Source of the DNA: Pseudomaricurvus alcaniphilus
GTDB taxonomy: Bacteria; Pseudomonadota; Gammaproteobacteria; Pseudomonadales; Cellvibrionaceae
Direction: 5' to 3'
Assembly: GCF_011440395.1 (NCBI RefSeq)
Contig: NZ_JAAOIX010000017.1
Span: 1 to 45,108 of the forward strand
Length of the DNA stretch: 45,108 nt
The position numbers and the translations under genes were made by a program. The notes beneath the pieces are model-generated. The model saw only the letters and a list, made by a program, of their open reading frames with translations, searched no databases and had not been told where the DNA came from. This document shows positions 30,478-39,746 of the stretch, piece after piece. Positions within the stretch are counted from its first letter, which is position 1. Each line of letters starts with the position of its first letter.

Positions 30478-31197
30478 TTAACCGAACAGCTCCGCGAGGA
30501 AGTTGCGGGCCGCCTGCCAGGAGCGACGATCGGCGGTGGGGTTGTAGACCGTACCCATGGCGGTATTATTGGCGGCGGGGTTGGTAAAGGCATGCACTGT
30601 GCGGCCATAGGCATGGAGTTGCCAGTCGGCCCCGGCGCTGGTCATCTCGGTGGCCAGGTCGAGTACATCCTGGGGCGGCACCATGGGATCGTCATAGCCG
30701 TGCAGCACCAGCACCTTGGCGGCGATGCTGTTGCCAGCGGTGTTGTCCGGTGCCTTCAGCAAACCGTGGAAACTGATCACTCCCAGTACCTCGGCGCCCA
30801 CTCGAGCCAGGTCCAGCACCGCCAGGCCGCCAAAACAAAAGCCCACGGCAGCAACCTTACCGGCCTCGACCTGAGGCTGTGCCTGCAATGCCGCGATGCC
30901 GCTGCCCAGGCGCTCCTGCAGCAACGCCCGGTTTTCCAGCAGTGGGTTCATCAGCGCGGCATTTTCCTCGGGGCCGCTGCCAACCCGACCATCGCCATAG
31001 GCATCCAGGGCAAAACCGACATAGCCGAGCCGGGCCAACTGCACCGCCTTGTCACACTCGAGCTGGCCGCGGCCGGCCCAGGTGTGGGCCACAGCCACCG
31101 CTGGCAGCGGCCCCGCGAGCGCATCATCCCAGGCCATAAAACCTTCAAAATTCACACCGGCGTGGCTGTATTGCACCGTTTGAGTCTTGATCGTCAT
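30478..31197 (-). CDS. Dienelactone hydrolase family protein
   Basis: 239 residues, alpha/beta hydrolase fold. The nucleophile elbow is G-F-C-F-G-G (Cys about 119), with Asp in H-G-Y-D-D-P-M and His in G-R-T-V-H-A-F, giving the Cys-Asp-His triad of dienelactone hydrolases. No signal peptide; cytoplasmic. The natural substrate is unlikely to be a chloroaromatic intermediate, as no such pathway is nearby. Lies 52 bases after tilS and may be co-transcribed with it. Confidence 0.9.
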   Translation of the reverse strand: MTIKTQTVQYSHAGVNFEGFMAWDDALAGPLPAVAVAHTWAGRGQLECDKAVQLARLGYVGFALDAYGDGRVGSGPEENAALMNPLLENRALLQERLGSGIAALQAQPQVEAGKVAAVGFCFGGLAVLDLARVGAEVLGVISFHGLLKAPDNTAGNSIAAKVLVLHGYDDPMVPPQDVLDLATEMTSAGADWQLHAYGRTVHAFTNPAANNTAMGTVYNPTADRRSWQAARNFLAELFG

Positions 31198-31249
31198 TGT
31201 TGCTTAACTCCGCTATTGAACTGTTGATTGGATAATAAAATTGCCGCTA

Positions 31250-32608
31250 TCACTCCCCCGGATACGGCCCGCTGTGGTCTGCCGTTGCGTCCCGCGGCCG
31301 ATAGCACCACTGCAAGCGATAGCCCGGCCCCTGCTCCACCAGGGCGTCCCGGCAGACCCATAAATCGCCCACCGCGACAATCGCATCGCTGCCGCTGGCC
31401 CTGAGGATCGGCACCTGGTCGCGCAGCCAGGGCTCCAGCCCCACTTCCTGCAGCAGCTTTTTCAGGGTCTGGGAATGGTTGCGCCAGCTGGGCTGGCAGC
31501 GCTCACCCGGCTGGCGCCGGGCCAGGGTGAAACCGGCGGCCGGAATACTAAATCCACCAGCGTTTACCGGCTGCAGCGACAACTGCCAGCAGCCCCAGTG
31601 GACAGGCTCCGCCCCGGACCAGGCCCGGGGAGCTGGAGCGGGCTCGCGCCACTGGGGAATTGCGTACAAGCGCTGGCGGTAGCAGCGCAGCGCCAGCCTG
31701 CCCCAGCGCACCTCGGCAACGTCCGGCTCAGCGGCGTTGATCAGCTGGGTTTCAATCTCCTGCAGGTGCACCTGCTCGGGCATTTCCAGCCCCAGGCTGG
31801 CGACCCAGTGACGCAGCAGGTTACCGCGCCGGAACGGGTCCAGCGCTTTGACCGCGGGCAGGTCAAGACTGGCGCCGCAGCGCTCCGGCCGCGGTTCGGC
31901 CAGCTGCAAGTCTTGCGCGGCCACCTGTTCGGCCAGGGCATCATACTGCCCGCAGAGTCGCGCGCTCTGTTGCCAGCGCTGGCTGAATCCGGGCCAGCGC
32001 TGCTGCAGCGCGGGCATTACCTGGTGACGCAGGTAGTTGCGATCGAAGTCCTGGGACAGGTTGCTTTCGTCCTCGACCCAGTCGATACCCCACTGCTGCG
32101 CCAGTTGCAGCAATTGGGCCCGCTCCAACCCCAGCCAGGGGCGATACAAATTGCCACGACCCAGTGGCCGCTGCTCGGGCATGGCCGCCAGGCCTTTGGG
32201 ACCACTGCCGCGCAGCAGGCGCAGCAACAGGGTTTCCGCCTGATCGTCGCGGTGATGGGCCAGCAACAGGCCGTCCCCCGCTTGCAGCAGCTGTTTGAAC
32301 ACCCGGTAGCGCGCCGTGCGCGCCGCATCCTCCAGGCCTTTGCCGGTATCGGTCAGTTGCACATTGGCGGTGTGGAAGGTGATACCGAGTGCGGCGCAGG
32401 TGGCCCGGCAGTGGGCCTGCCAGCTGTCCGCCCGGGGCGACAAATTGTGATGCACATGAATGGCGAGAAGCGGCTGCGTCAACTTCAAGCGGGCGAGGCA
32501 GTGCAGCAACACCGTGGAATCGAGACCGCCACTGTACGCCACCAGCCAGCGTTGCACTTGTGGCCGCTGGGCGACAAACTGTTGCAATGTGTCGACAGGG
32601 CTATCCAT
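31250..32608 (-). CDS. tilS: tRNA(Ile)-lysidine synthetase
   Basis: 452 residues. Converts C34 of tRNA-Ile2 to lysidine. The PP-loop Y-S-G-G-L-D-S-T-V (about 24-32) is followed by H-V-H-H-N-L-S, L-L-A-H-H-R-D-D-Q-A-E-T-L and the D-x5-N-Y-L-R-H core signature; the C-terminal tRNA-binding domains include G-E-R-C-Q and the L-K-K-L-L-Q-E segment. Divergent from the S9 peptidase gene. Confidence 0.96.
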   Translation of the reverse strand: MDSPVDTLQQFVAQRPQVQRWLVAYSGGLDSTVLLHCLARLKLTQPLLAIHVHHNLSPRADSWQAHCRATCAALGITFHTANVQLTDTGKGLEDAARTARYRVFKQLLQAGDGLLLAHHRDDQAETLLLRLLRGSGPKGLAAMPEQRPLGRGNLYRPWLGLERAQLLQLAQQWGIDWVEDESNLSQDFDRNYLRHQVMPALQQRWPGFSQRWQQSARLCGQYDALAEQVAAQDLQLAEPRPERCGASLDLPAVKALDPFRRGNLLRHWVASLGLEMPEQVHLQEIETQLINAAEPDVAEVRWGRLALRCYRQRLYAIPQWREPAPAPRAWSGAEPVHWGCWQLSLQPVNAGGFSIPAAGFTLARRQPGERCQPSWRNHSQTLKKLLQEVGLEPWLRDQVPILRASGSDAIVAVGDLWVCRDALVEQGPGYRLQWCYRPRDATADHSGPYPGE

Positions 32609-32922
32609 TATCGCGTTGGCAAACCATTATAGAAGGAGCACACCAGTGTAGTAGGAGACGGTGGGTGCGGGAGACCGCCGGGGCAATTCAAGCACCGGCA
32701 CCGCAAATGCCGCTATTCTAGCAGCTGCTTGGCAGTGACGGCAGTTTTCCGCCCCGCTAGGGCGTCGCCACACTCTCTGCGCCGCAATCACTGGCAGCCC
32801 GGTTTGGGTATTGGTACTTATATCTACGCTTTTATAAAGGTACGAATACGGATACCGCAGTAGACCCTGATAACAAATATTTAGTCCATGGCTTTCAGTA
32901 AAATGGTTTTGAGTAAACAAGT
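32609..32922. promoter_or_regulatory. Divergent intergenic region tilS / S9 peptidase
   Basis: 314 bases that must carry both promoters. AT-rich near 32810-32900. No specific element identified. Confidence 0.35.
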
Positions 32923-34881
32923 ATGAGCAAGGTAATTCCCTACGGCAGTTGGCCGTCCCCCATCAGCAGTGACCTGCTAACCCGCCAGAGCGTGCGCCTG
33001 GGCGAGCCACAGCTTACCGACGCTGGCATTTACTGGCTCGAATCCCGGCCCCAGGAAGGCGGACGCTCGGTTCTGATGCAGCAAGCCGATAACGGCCCCG
33101 CCCTGGAGGTGTTGCCCGCGGCTTGCAATGTGCGCAGTCGCGCCCACGAATACGGTGGCGGCAGTTACCTGGTGGCGGCCGAGCAGGTTTTTTTCGTCGA
33201 GGCCGAAGACCAGCGGGTCTATGTTGCCCACAGCGACCCAGCCAGCACCGGCGCCGCACCACAACCGCTGACGCCCACCGGCCCCTGGCGCTACGCCGAT
33301 TTTTGTTACGACGGCCGGCGCCAGCGCCTGCTCTGTGTGCGCGAGGAGCACAGTGACAGCGGCGCGGAAACGCGCAACAGTATCGTCGCCATCTCCCTGA
33401 CTGAGCCGCTGGCGGTGACCGTACTAATAGAGGGTCACGATTTCTTTTCCAATCCGCGCCTGTCGCCAGACGGCTCGCAACTGAGCTGGTTGTGCTGGGA
33501 TCACCCGGCCATGCCCTGGGACAGCAGCCAGTGCTGGTGCGCCCCGGTCACTGCCGATGGCTCAGTCGGTAGCGGGGTAATAGTTGCCGGCGGCAAGGGC
33601 GAATCCATATTCCAGCCCCAATGGAGCCCGGACGGCACCCTGTACCTGGTGTCCGATCGCAGCAACTGGTGGAATATCTACCGGGTTAACGCCGACGGGC
33701 TGGCGCCGGTAGCGCCACTCAACGGGGAGTTTGCCACCCCGCAGTGGGTGTTTGGCATGTCGACTTACGGGTTTTTATCGGCCCGGGAAATGCTCGCCTG
33801 TTTTACCGAGCAGGGGCAATGGTACCTGGCACGTATCGACCTCGAACGGCAGACCCTCACCCGCCTCGAGCTGCCCTTCTGCGATATCAGCCAGGTGCAG
33901 TGCTGCAATAACCGCGGCGCCTTCCTCGCCGCCAGCCACACCCGTTTCACCACGCTTTACCTGCTGGGCGACACAGCGCAGGAAGTGGTTTGCTCCAGCC
34001 AAAGTGATTTGGCGGCTGATTGGCTCAGCCAGCCCCAGCCAATGACCTTCCCCAGCGGCAAGGGCGCGCAAGCCCACGGCTTCTTCTATCCGCCCTGCAA
34101 CCCCAAGGTCAGTGCCCCCGCCGGCGACAAGCCACCGCTGGTCGTACTCAGCCACGGCGGCCCCACCGGTGCCACGGAAACCGGGCTGAACTTAAAGATC
34201 CAGTATTGGACCAGCCGCGGCTTTGCCGTGATGGATGTCAACTATCGCGGCAGTACCGGCTACGGCCGCCACTATCGGGACCAGCTCAAGAGGGCCTGGG
34301 GCGTACACGATGTGGAGGACGTCTGTGCCGCTGCCACGCACCTGGTTGACCTTGGCTTAGTCAACCCGGACCAGTTGATCATCAAGGGCAGCAGCGCCGG
34401 CGGCTACACGGTGCTGGCGGCGCTTACCTTTGCCGCAACCTTCAGCGCCGGCGCCAGCCTCTATGGCATCGGCAACCTGGAAACCCTGGCCCGCGACACC
34501 CATAAATTCGAATCCCGCTACCTGGACTCACTGGTCGGGGAGTACCCGGCAGAGCGCGAGCTGTACCTGCAGCGCTCGCCACTCTGTCACACCGGGCAAC
34601 TGAATTGCCCGGTTATTTTTTTCCAGGGGCTGGAGGACAAGGTCGTGCCACCGGACCAGGCCGAGACCATGGTGCAGGCGTTAAAGGCAAAAGGTATCCC
34701 GGTTGCCTACGTGCCCTTCCCCGGTGAGGGCCACGGCTTTCGCGGCGCCGCCAGCATCCAGCGCTGCCTGGAGGCAGAGTGGAGCTTTTACGGCCAGGTA
34801 TTCGACTTCCCTATTCCGGCCGAGATCGAGCCGGTGGCGATTGACAACCTGCCGCGGCGCAAACCAGTGCAGCGAACATAG
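32923..34881 (+). CDS. S9 family (prolyl oligopeptidase-type) peptidase
   Basis: 652 residues. A beta-propeller N-terminal domain (about 50-390, repeated W-S-P-D-G/L-S-P-D-G-S blades) covers a C-terminal alpha/beta hydrolase domain. Catalytic Ser in G-S-S-A-G-G-Y (about 492), Asp in G-L-E-D-K-V-V-P-P and His in G-E-G-H-G-F complete the triad. No signal peptide, so a cytoplasmic oligopeptidase of the acylaminoacyl-peptidase/DPP-like branch. Monocistronic, convergent with the response regulator gene. Confidence 0.93.
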   Translation: MSKVIPYGSWPSPISSDLLTRQSVRLGEPQLTDAGIYWLESRPQEGGRSVLMQQADNGPALEVLPAACNVRSRAHEYGGGSYLVAAEQVFFVEAEDQRVYVAHSDPASTGAAPQPLTPTGPWRYADFCYDGRRQRLLCVREEHSDSGAETRNSIVAISLTEPLAVTVLIEGHDFFSNPRLSPDGSQLSWLCWDHPAMPWDSSQCWCAPVTADGSVGSGVIVAGGKGESIFQPQWSPDGTLYLVSDRSNWWNIYRVNADGLAPVAPLNGEFATPQWVFGMSTYGFLSAREMLACFTEQGQWYLARIDLERQTLTRLELPFCDISQVQCCNNRGAFLAASHTRFTTLYLLGDTAQEVVCSSQSDLAADWLSQPQPMTFPSGKGAQAHGFFYPPCNPKVSAPAGDKPPLVVLSHGGPTGATETGLNLKIQYWTSRGFAVMDVNYRGSTGYGRHYRDQLKRAWGVHDVEDVCAAATHLVDLGLVNPDQLIIKGSSAGGYTVLAALTFAATFSAGASLYGIGNLETLARDTHKFESRYLDSLVGEYPAERELYLQRSPLCHTGQLNCPVIFFQGLEDKVVPPDQAETMVQALKAKGIPVAYVPFPGEGHGFRGAASIQRCLEAEWSFYGQVFDFPIPAEIEPVAIDNLPRRKPVQRT

Positions 34882-34947
34882 CTGATATGAAGTGTGCATG
34901 ACGAATTAGCAGAAACACGATTTACAACCCCGCAACCGTTAATCGTG

Positions 34948-36735
34948 TCACAGGTCGAGCTGGATATCGTGGCTGCCCCAACCGTTGAAATACTTAAAAA
35001 ACTCATCCGCCGGCAGGGGTTTGCTGAAATAGAAACCCTGGATAATATCGCAGCGCTCGCGCCTGAGCAGTTCCAGGTGCTCAGCGGTTTCCACTCCTTC
35101 CGCAACCACGGTTAGATTCATGCTGTGGGCCATGGCGATAATTGTCTTGATGATCACCGTCATCTTGAGTGTATCCTGGGGTCCGAGCAGAAACGATTGA
35201 TCAATTTTCAGTTCGTGAATTGGCAGCTGGGCCAAGTGGCTCAGGGAGGAGTAACCGGTACCAAAATCATCGATCGACAAGCGGATGCCGAGCTCGCGAA
35301 TCTGGTTGAGCAAATCGAGTATAAAGTCCGAATCACCCATGGCCAGGCTTTCGGTGATTTCGATCACCAGACTGCTCGGACTGACTTCGTACTTATCCAG
35401 CGCCCGGGACAGGCTCTCGATAATTCGCTCATCCCCTAACTGCTGCTGCGACACATTGATTGCCAGTTTGACATCCTGCATTCCCCGGCTGGACCACTCC
35501 GCCAGCTGGCGGCAGGCTTCAAAAATTACCCACTCGCCCAGCGACGGCATTAGATCAAGCTCTTCCGCCAGGGGAATAAATACTCCCGGTGAAACAACTC
35601 CGCGGGTGGGATGGTGCCAGCGCAGCAGCGCCTCCATACCGATAACAACCAGTGTATCAGCGGCGACCTTGGGCTGGTAATACAAGCGCATTTGGCCATT
35701 GGCAACGGCGTTGCGCAAATCGATCTCCAGTTCCATGCGCTGCTTGGACAGTGCGCGAATTTCCTCGGAAAACAGGCGCACACAATTGCCACCGGATTCA
35801 CTGGCCACCAGGGTCGCATCCGTGGCACGGCCGATCAGGTCATCTGCTTCTACCTCTCCCGCCGCCGAAATCGCGATACCGGTACTGGCCGTCATTTTAA
35901 ACACATGCTGGCCGACGACTACCGGCTTGGCCAATGCCGTATTGACGGCATGGATGGACCGTTTGATGGTAGTGGCGTCTTCAATGGCAGGCAGTAGCAA
36001 GGTGAATTCCGCACTGCCCAGACGATACAGGGAAAAGCGAATATCGCTGTCATCGTCACTCTCAATCAGGCTTTGGTTGTGCACTTGCGCCAACAAGCTT
36101 TCGGAAAACTGCTGCAATACAGCATCACCTGCCAGCATGCCCATGCTCTGGTTAATCTTTTTAAAGTTGTCCAGGTTAATATTGACCAGAACCACGGTCG
36201 CCTCAGTCTGCTTGCCTCGCTCCAGCACCCATTTCAGCCGGTCGACAAACATACGCCGATTGGGCAGCCCGGTAAGCGCGTCAAAATAAATCAACTGCTC
36301 GTGATAGGTCTTCATACTGAGGGTATTTTGCAGGCGCAGGGCAAGTTCACTGGGATCTACCGGTTTGGCCAGAAAGTCGGTAGCGCCGAGCTCGAGCGCC
36401 TTTAACTTGCTGGCCGAATCACTGTTGGCCGTGAGCACAATAATGGGCAGCCGGGAAAACTCAGCTGACGCTCGCAATGAGCGCAGGATGTCAAAACCAT
36501 CCACCACCGGCATATTCAGGTCCAGCAACAGCACATCCGGCCGGCGCTCCTTCATGGTCTGCAAGGCGATGGTGGAATCTTCAAGGGTCAAAAACTTCGA
36601 GTAACCCTCGCCCTCCAAAAACGCCTGCACCAACTCCATCATAATAGGTTCATCGTCCACCATCATAATCAGCGAAGATTTCAAATCGCTGTGCAATTTG
36701 TGCACGCTGGATGTGTTGCTGGCTGTTACTGTCAT
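34948..36735 (-). CDS. Response regulator with degenerate GGDEF and active-type EAL domain
   Basis: 595 residues. Receiver domain 20-140 with phosphoacceptor Asp72 in L-L-D-L-N-M-P. The GGDEF domain follows, but its signature reads R-L-G-S-A-E-F, so cyclase activity is unlikely. The EAL domain (about 335-580) keeps E-A-L-L-R-W, N-V-S-Q-Q-Q-L, D-D-F-G-T-G-Y-S-S-L, K-I-D-Q-S-F and V-A-E-G-V-E-T, so it should hydrolyse cyclic di-GMP. Last gene of a three-gene operon, 74 bases after the hybrid kinase, which is its natural phosphodonor through the Hpt domains. Confidence 0.93.
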   Translation of the reverse strand: MTVTASNTSSVHKLHSDLKSSLIMMVDDEPIMMELVQAFLEGEGYSKFLTLEDSTIALQTMKERRPDVLLLDLNMPVVDGFDILRSLRASAEFSRLPIIVLTANSDSASKLKALELGATDFLAKPVDPSELALRLQNTLSMKTYHEQLIYFDALTGLPNRRMFVDRLKWVLERGKQTEATVVLVNINLDNFKKINQSMGMLAGDAVLQQFSESLLAQVHNQSLIESDDDSDIRFSLYRLGSAEFTLLLPAIEDATTIKRSIHAVNTALAKPVVVGQHVFKMTASTGIAISAAGEVEADDLIGRATDATLVASESGGNCVRLFSEEIRALSKQRMELEIDLRNAVANGQMRLYYQPKVAADTLVVIGMEALLRWHHPTRGVVSPGVFIPLAEELDLMPSLGEWVIFEACRQLAEWSSRGMQDVKLAINVSQQQLGDERIIESLSRALDKYEVSPSSLVIEITESLAMGDSDFILDLLNQIRELGIRLSIDDFGTGYSSLSHLAQLPIHELKIDQSFLLGPQDTLKMTVIIKTIIAMAHSMNLTVVAEGVETAEHLELLRRERCDIIQGFYFSKPLPADEFFKYFNGWGSHDIQLDL

Positions 36736-36809
36736 AACCCTCTATACCCTGAATTTACGTTAATTGCATAGGTCGACGGGCACGCCATGGGGAGCCCGTT
36801 AGGCCTTTA

Positions 36810-39746
36810 TTACGACACGTCCGATATGGGCTCTATACGCTTTACCATTTCCGCAATGCGCTTATATATCGCCTTGGCAACCGGGGCGTTAGCCTCTTTT
36901 GCGGCCAGTTCCAGATCCAGCGCGGGCTCGGTAAACATGCTGTAGCCGACACTTCCCGCCGAGCCCTTTAACCAGTGGGCAAACTGCGCCACCTCTTCGA
37001 AATCGCAAGCGGCCAAACTGGCCTCGACGTCGACCAGGCGCTGCTCCAACCGCTGCTGAAACTTGACAATAATCGGATGAAACCGGCTTGAACTGGCCGC
37101 CAGCGTCGACTGAATGCGCTCGGGGGATGGGTAGCTCTTGATATTGACAATATTATCCGCACTGTCATTGTCCGCACTGTTGCCCGGTGCAACCACTGTG
37201 CCCCCATTGGCCGCCTCGACCTGGCTGGCGGTGCCCGTCTTTAACAGGTCAATTCGTTCATAGAGCGCAGCCAGCTGGGCCAGGAGTGCCGATACTTGCT
37301 CTCGCTGACCGCTCTTCGCCGCCTCCTCTAACTCCGCCGCCGGCTGGGTAAAATCGGCAAAGCCCACCGAGCCGCCGGACCCTTTGAGCCAATGTGCCAG
37401 CTCCGCCAACTTTGGCATTTGCTCGCCCTCATAGGCCGCACGCATCAACTGCAGTTGCTCGCCCAATCGGGTGACGAAGCGTTCGACAATGGAACGCAAG
37501 GTTGGATTGGTCAAGGCCAGGGTAGAGCGCAGGGGTGCTGCTTCTGTCGTGGCGGCCGACTGGCGATCGGCGGTGGCAATAGTGGAGTCAGTGCCCTCAA
37601 GCTCCGCTTCCTCAGCCACTGCCACACCGCCCAATTCCTGCGCCAGCATGGTCATCAACTTTTCAATATTGATCGGCTTGGTCATATAACCGGAGTAGCC
37701 GGCTTGCAAACATTTTTCCTCTGCGCCCTTCATGGCGTGGGCGGTCAACGCTACGATCGGCAAGGTATAACCCTTCTCTCGCATCATAGCCGCCGCTTCA
37801 TAGCCATCCATCACCGGCATCTGCACGTCCATCAACACCAGGTCGTATGGGCTGCTGAACAAGGCCTCGCAGGCCTGCTGCCCGTTTTCAGCCACATCCA
37901 CCTGCAAGCCCGCATCGGCCAACACCACCTCCAGCAGGTTGCGGTTTTCCTGTCCGTCATCCACCACCAGGACTTTGGCGGCGGGGAACTTCCAGGACAC
38001 GTGCTCGGCTTCGCTGGCGACGTGCTCAACCTGCAACAGTTGTTCAGGTGACAAGAGGCTGGCACCAGCCACACTTTCGTATTTGAGCAAGACGGTAAAC
38101 GTACTACCCTGGCCCTGCTCACTGCGAGCGGAAATATCACCGCCCAGCGCTTCGGCAAAACGCTTGCTAATGGTCAAACCCAGACCGGTACCGCCAAAGC
38201 GCCGGGTAATGGAACTGTCGGCCTGTACAAAGGGCTGGAAAATCGCGCTGGCCTGGGATTCGGACATGCCAATACCGGTATCAATGATTTCCAGCTGCAG
38301 AAAATTTTCATCGCCGCGCTGCACCATTTTACTGGTCACCGTAATACCGCCCTGCTCCGTAAATTTAATCGCGTTGCCGATCAGGTTGGTCAGAATCTGC
38401 CGCACCCGAGCCGGATCCGACAGGATTTGCTCGGGCATTGGGCCATCCGGCTGGTAGCGAACGGTCAATTGCTTCTCATCCGCCTTGACCCGCATAATCT
38501 GGATCACTTCGTGAATCACATGGTGCAGGGAGCAACTGATTTGCTCCACTTCCATCTGGCCGGCTTCGACCTTGGACAAATCCAGAATATCGTTGATCAA
38601 GCCCAGCAGATGCTCGCCGCTGGAGGCAATGGTGTTGAGGTATTTGGCGCTCTCCTGGCGGTTCTTGCCATAACCGCGCTTCAGCACCTCGGTAAAACCG
38701 AGGATAGCATTCATGGGAGTGCGAATTTCATGGCTCATATTGGCGAGGAAGTCACTCTTGGCACGATTCGCCAAGTCTGCTTCTTCCTTGGATTTGCGCA
38801 ACTCGATTTCTTTTTCTTCCAGCTCCGTGACATCGTCAAAGCTGACCATCACGCCGGCGGCGTTGCCGTCTCCCCCGAGCACCGGGGAACAGTTCACCAT
38901 AAAGGTACGCAGATTATTTGCAGCGGTGGGCAGGCGCACGATCTGGCCGCGCTGCACCCGATTTTCCTCGAGCGTAGTTTCCCACGGGTACTTGTAATCA
39001 TCGTTAGCGGCCACATTGTCCACTTGCCATTCAAACCTCGACACTTTAACCCCAAATAACGCCGCAGCATCCGCATTGACCAGCGTCGCAAAAGCCTCAT
39101 TGGCGAGCACAATATTTTTCCTGGCATCAAGCACCAGCAAGCCTTCCGCCATGGTATCCAGCGCCGATCGAACCCGTTCCGGAATCGCCTGGGAGGGGTC
39201 GAGCTGCTCCAGCATTTTGCCGAGGTAAAAATAAAAAATCACAAAACTCAGCAACCCGACACAGAACAGTAATTGCAAAAACGGGTCCTGCAAATACCCC
39301 ACCAGCCCCTCGCCACGCAGTGGGGTAAAGGTTAACTCCACGCTGCCCCAGAGCACATCCCCTTCCCAGATAGGCACAATCAGCTGGCCATTAGTGGACT
39401 TGCCCTCTTCCATGGGTTTCCAGACCTGGCGGTGATCGCCGGTTGCGACCACCAGGCGGCCATCCTTATGCCGCACACCGGCTGATTTCAGCTCCGGATG
39501 ACGCTGCATCTGGATCAATAAATTGGACTCCATCCGCGACAAATCTGAACGGGTGATAAATACCGAGGTATTCACGGCGATGGCTTCCGCCACCGCTGCG
39601 CGCCCTTCCATGACCAGCGCGTCCTTGTTGGGGATAAGCCCCACCAGACCCGCCACCAACAACAAACTCACGGCAATGGAGGACAAACCCAGCGCGATTC
39701 GAGCCTTGGGACTGGGACTGGGTAATGCTTTGAACCAGGCTTTCAC
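36810..39746 (-). CDS. Hybrid histidine kinase with two C-terminal Hpt domains
   Basis: 978 residues. Two membrane segments (about 17-38 and 156-176) enclose a ~115-residue periplasmic sensor; a PAS domain (195-310), HisKA with His339 (MSHEIRTPM), HATPase (G-T-G-L-G-L near 520), receiver with Asp640, and two Hpt domains with His785 (AHWLKGSGGSVGF) and His924 (AHWLKGSAGSVGY) follow. Start is GTG, overlapping the TGA of the upstream repeat protein by four bases (GTGA), so translation is coupled. The two near-identical Hpt motifs suggest an internal duplication. Confidence 0.95.
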   Translation of the reverse strand: MKAWFKALPSPSPKARIALGLSSIAVSLLLVAGLVGLIPNKDALVMEGRAAVAEAIAVNTSVFITRSDLSRMESNLLIQMQRHPELKSAGVRHKDGRLVVATGDHRQVWKPMEEGKSTNGQLIVPIWEGDVLWGSVELTFTPLRGEGLVGYLQDPFLQLLFCVGLLSFVIFYFYLGKMLEQLDPSQAIPERVRSALDTMAEGLLVLDARKNIVLANEAFATLVNADAAALFGVKVSRFEWQVDNVAANDDYKYPWETTLEENRVQRGQIVRLPTAANNLRTFMVNCSPVLGGDGNAAGVMVSFDDVTELEEKEIELRKSKEEADLANRAKSDFLANMSHEIRTPMNAILGFTEVLKRGYGKNRQESAKYLNTIASSGEHLLGLINDILDLSKVEAGQMEVEQISCSLHHVIHEVIQIMRVKADEKQLTVRYQPDGPMPEQILSDPARVRQILTNLIGNAIKFTEQGGITVTSKMVQRGDENFLQLEIIDTGIGMSESQASAIFQPFVQADSSITRRFGGTGLGLTISKRFAEALGGDISARSEQGQGSTFTVLLKYESVAGASLLSPEQLLQVEHVASEAEHVSWKFPAAKVLVVDDGQENRNLLEVVLADAGLQVDVAENGQQACEALFSSPYDLVLMDVQMPVMDGYEAAAMMREKGYTLPIVALTAHAMKGAEEKCLQAGYSGYMTKPINIEKLMTMLAQELGGVAVAEEAELEGTDSTIATADRQSAATTEAAPLRSTLALTNPTLRSIVERFVTRLGEQLQLMRAAYEGEQMPKLAELAHWLKGSGGSVGFADFTQPAAELEEAAKSGQREQVSALLAQLAALYERIDLLKTGTASQVEAANGGTVVAPGNSADNDSADNIVNIKSYPSPERIQSTLAASSSRFHPIIVKFQQRLEQRLVDVEASLAACDFEEVAQFAHWLKGSAGSVGYSMFTEPALDLELAAKEANAPVAKAIYKRIAEMVKRIEPISDVS

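Noticed and set aside
31475-32632. 385-residue open frame on the + strand opposite tilS
   Set aside because: Gln/Leu-rich antisense shadow; tilS motifs on the other strand are unambiguous.
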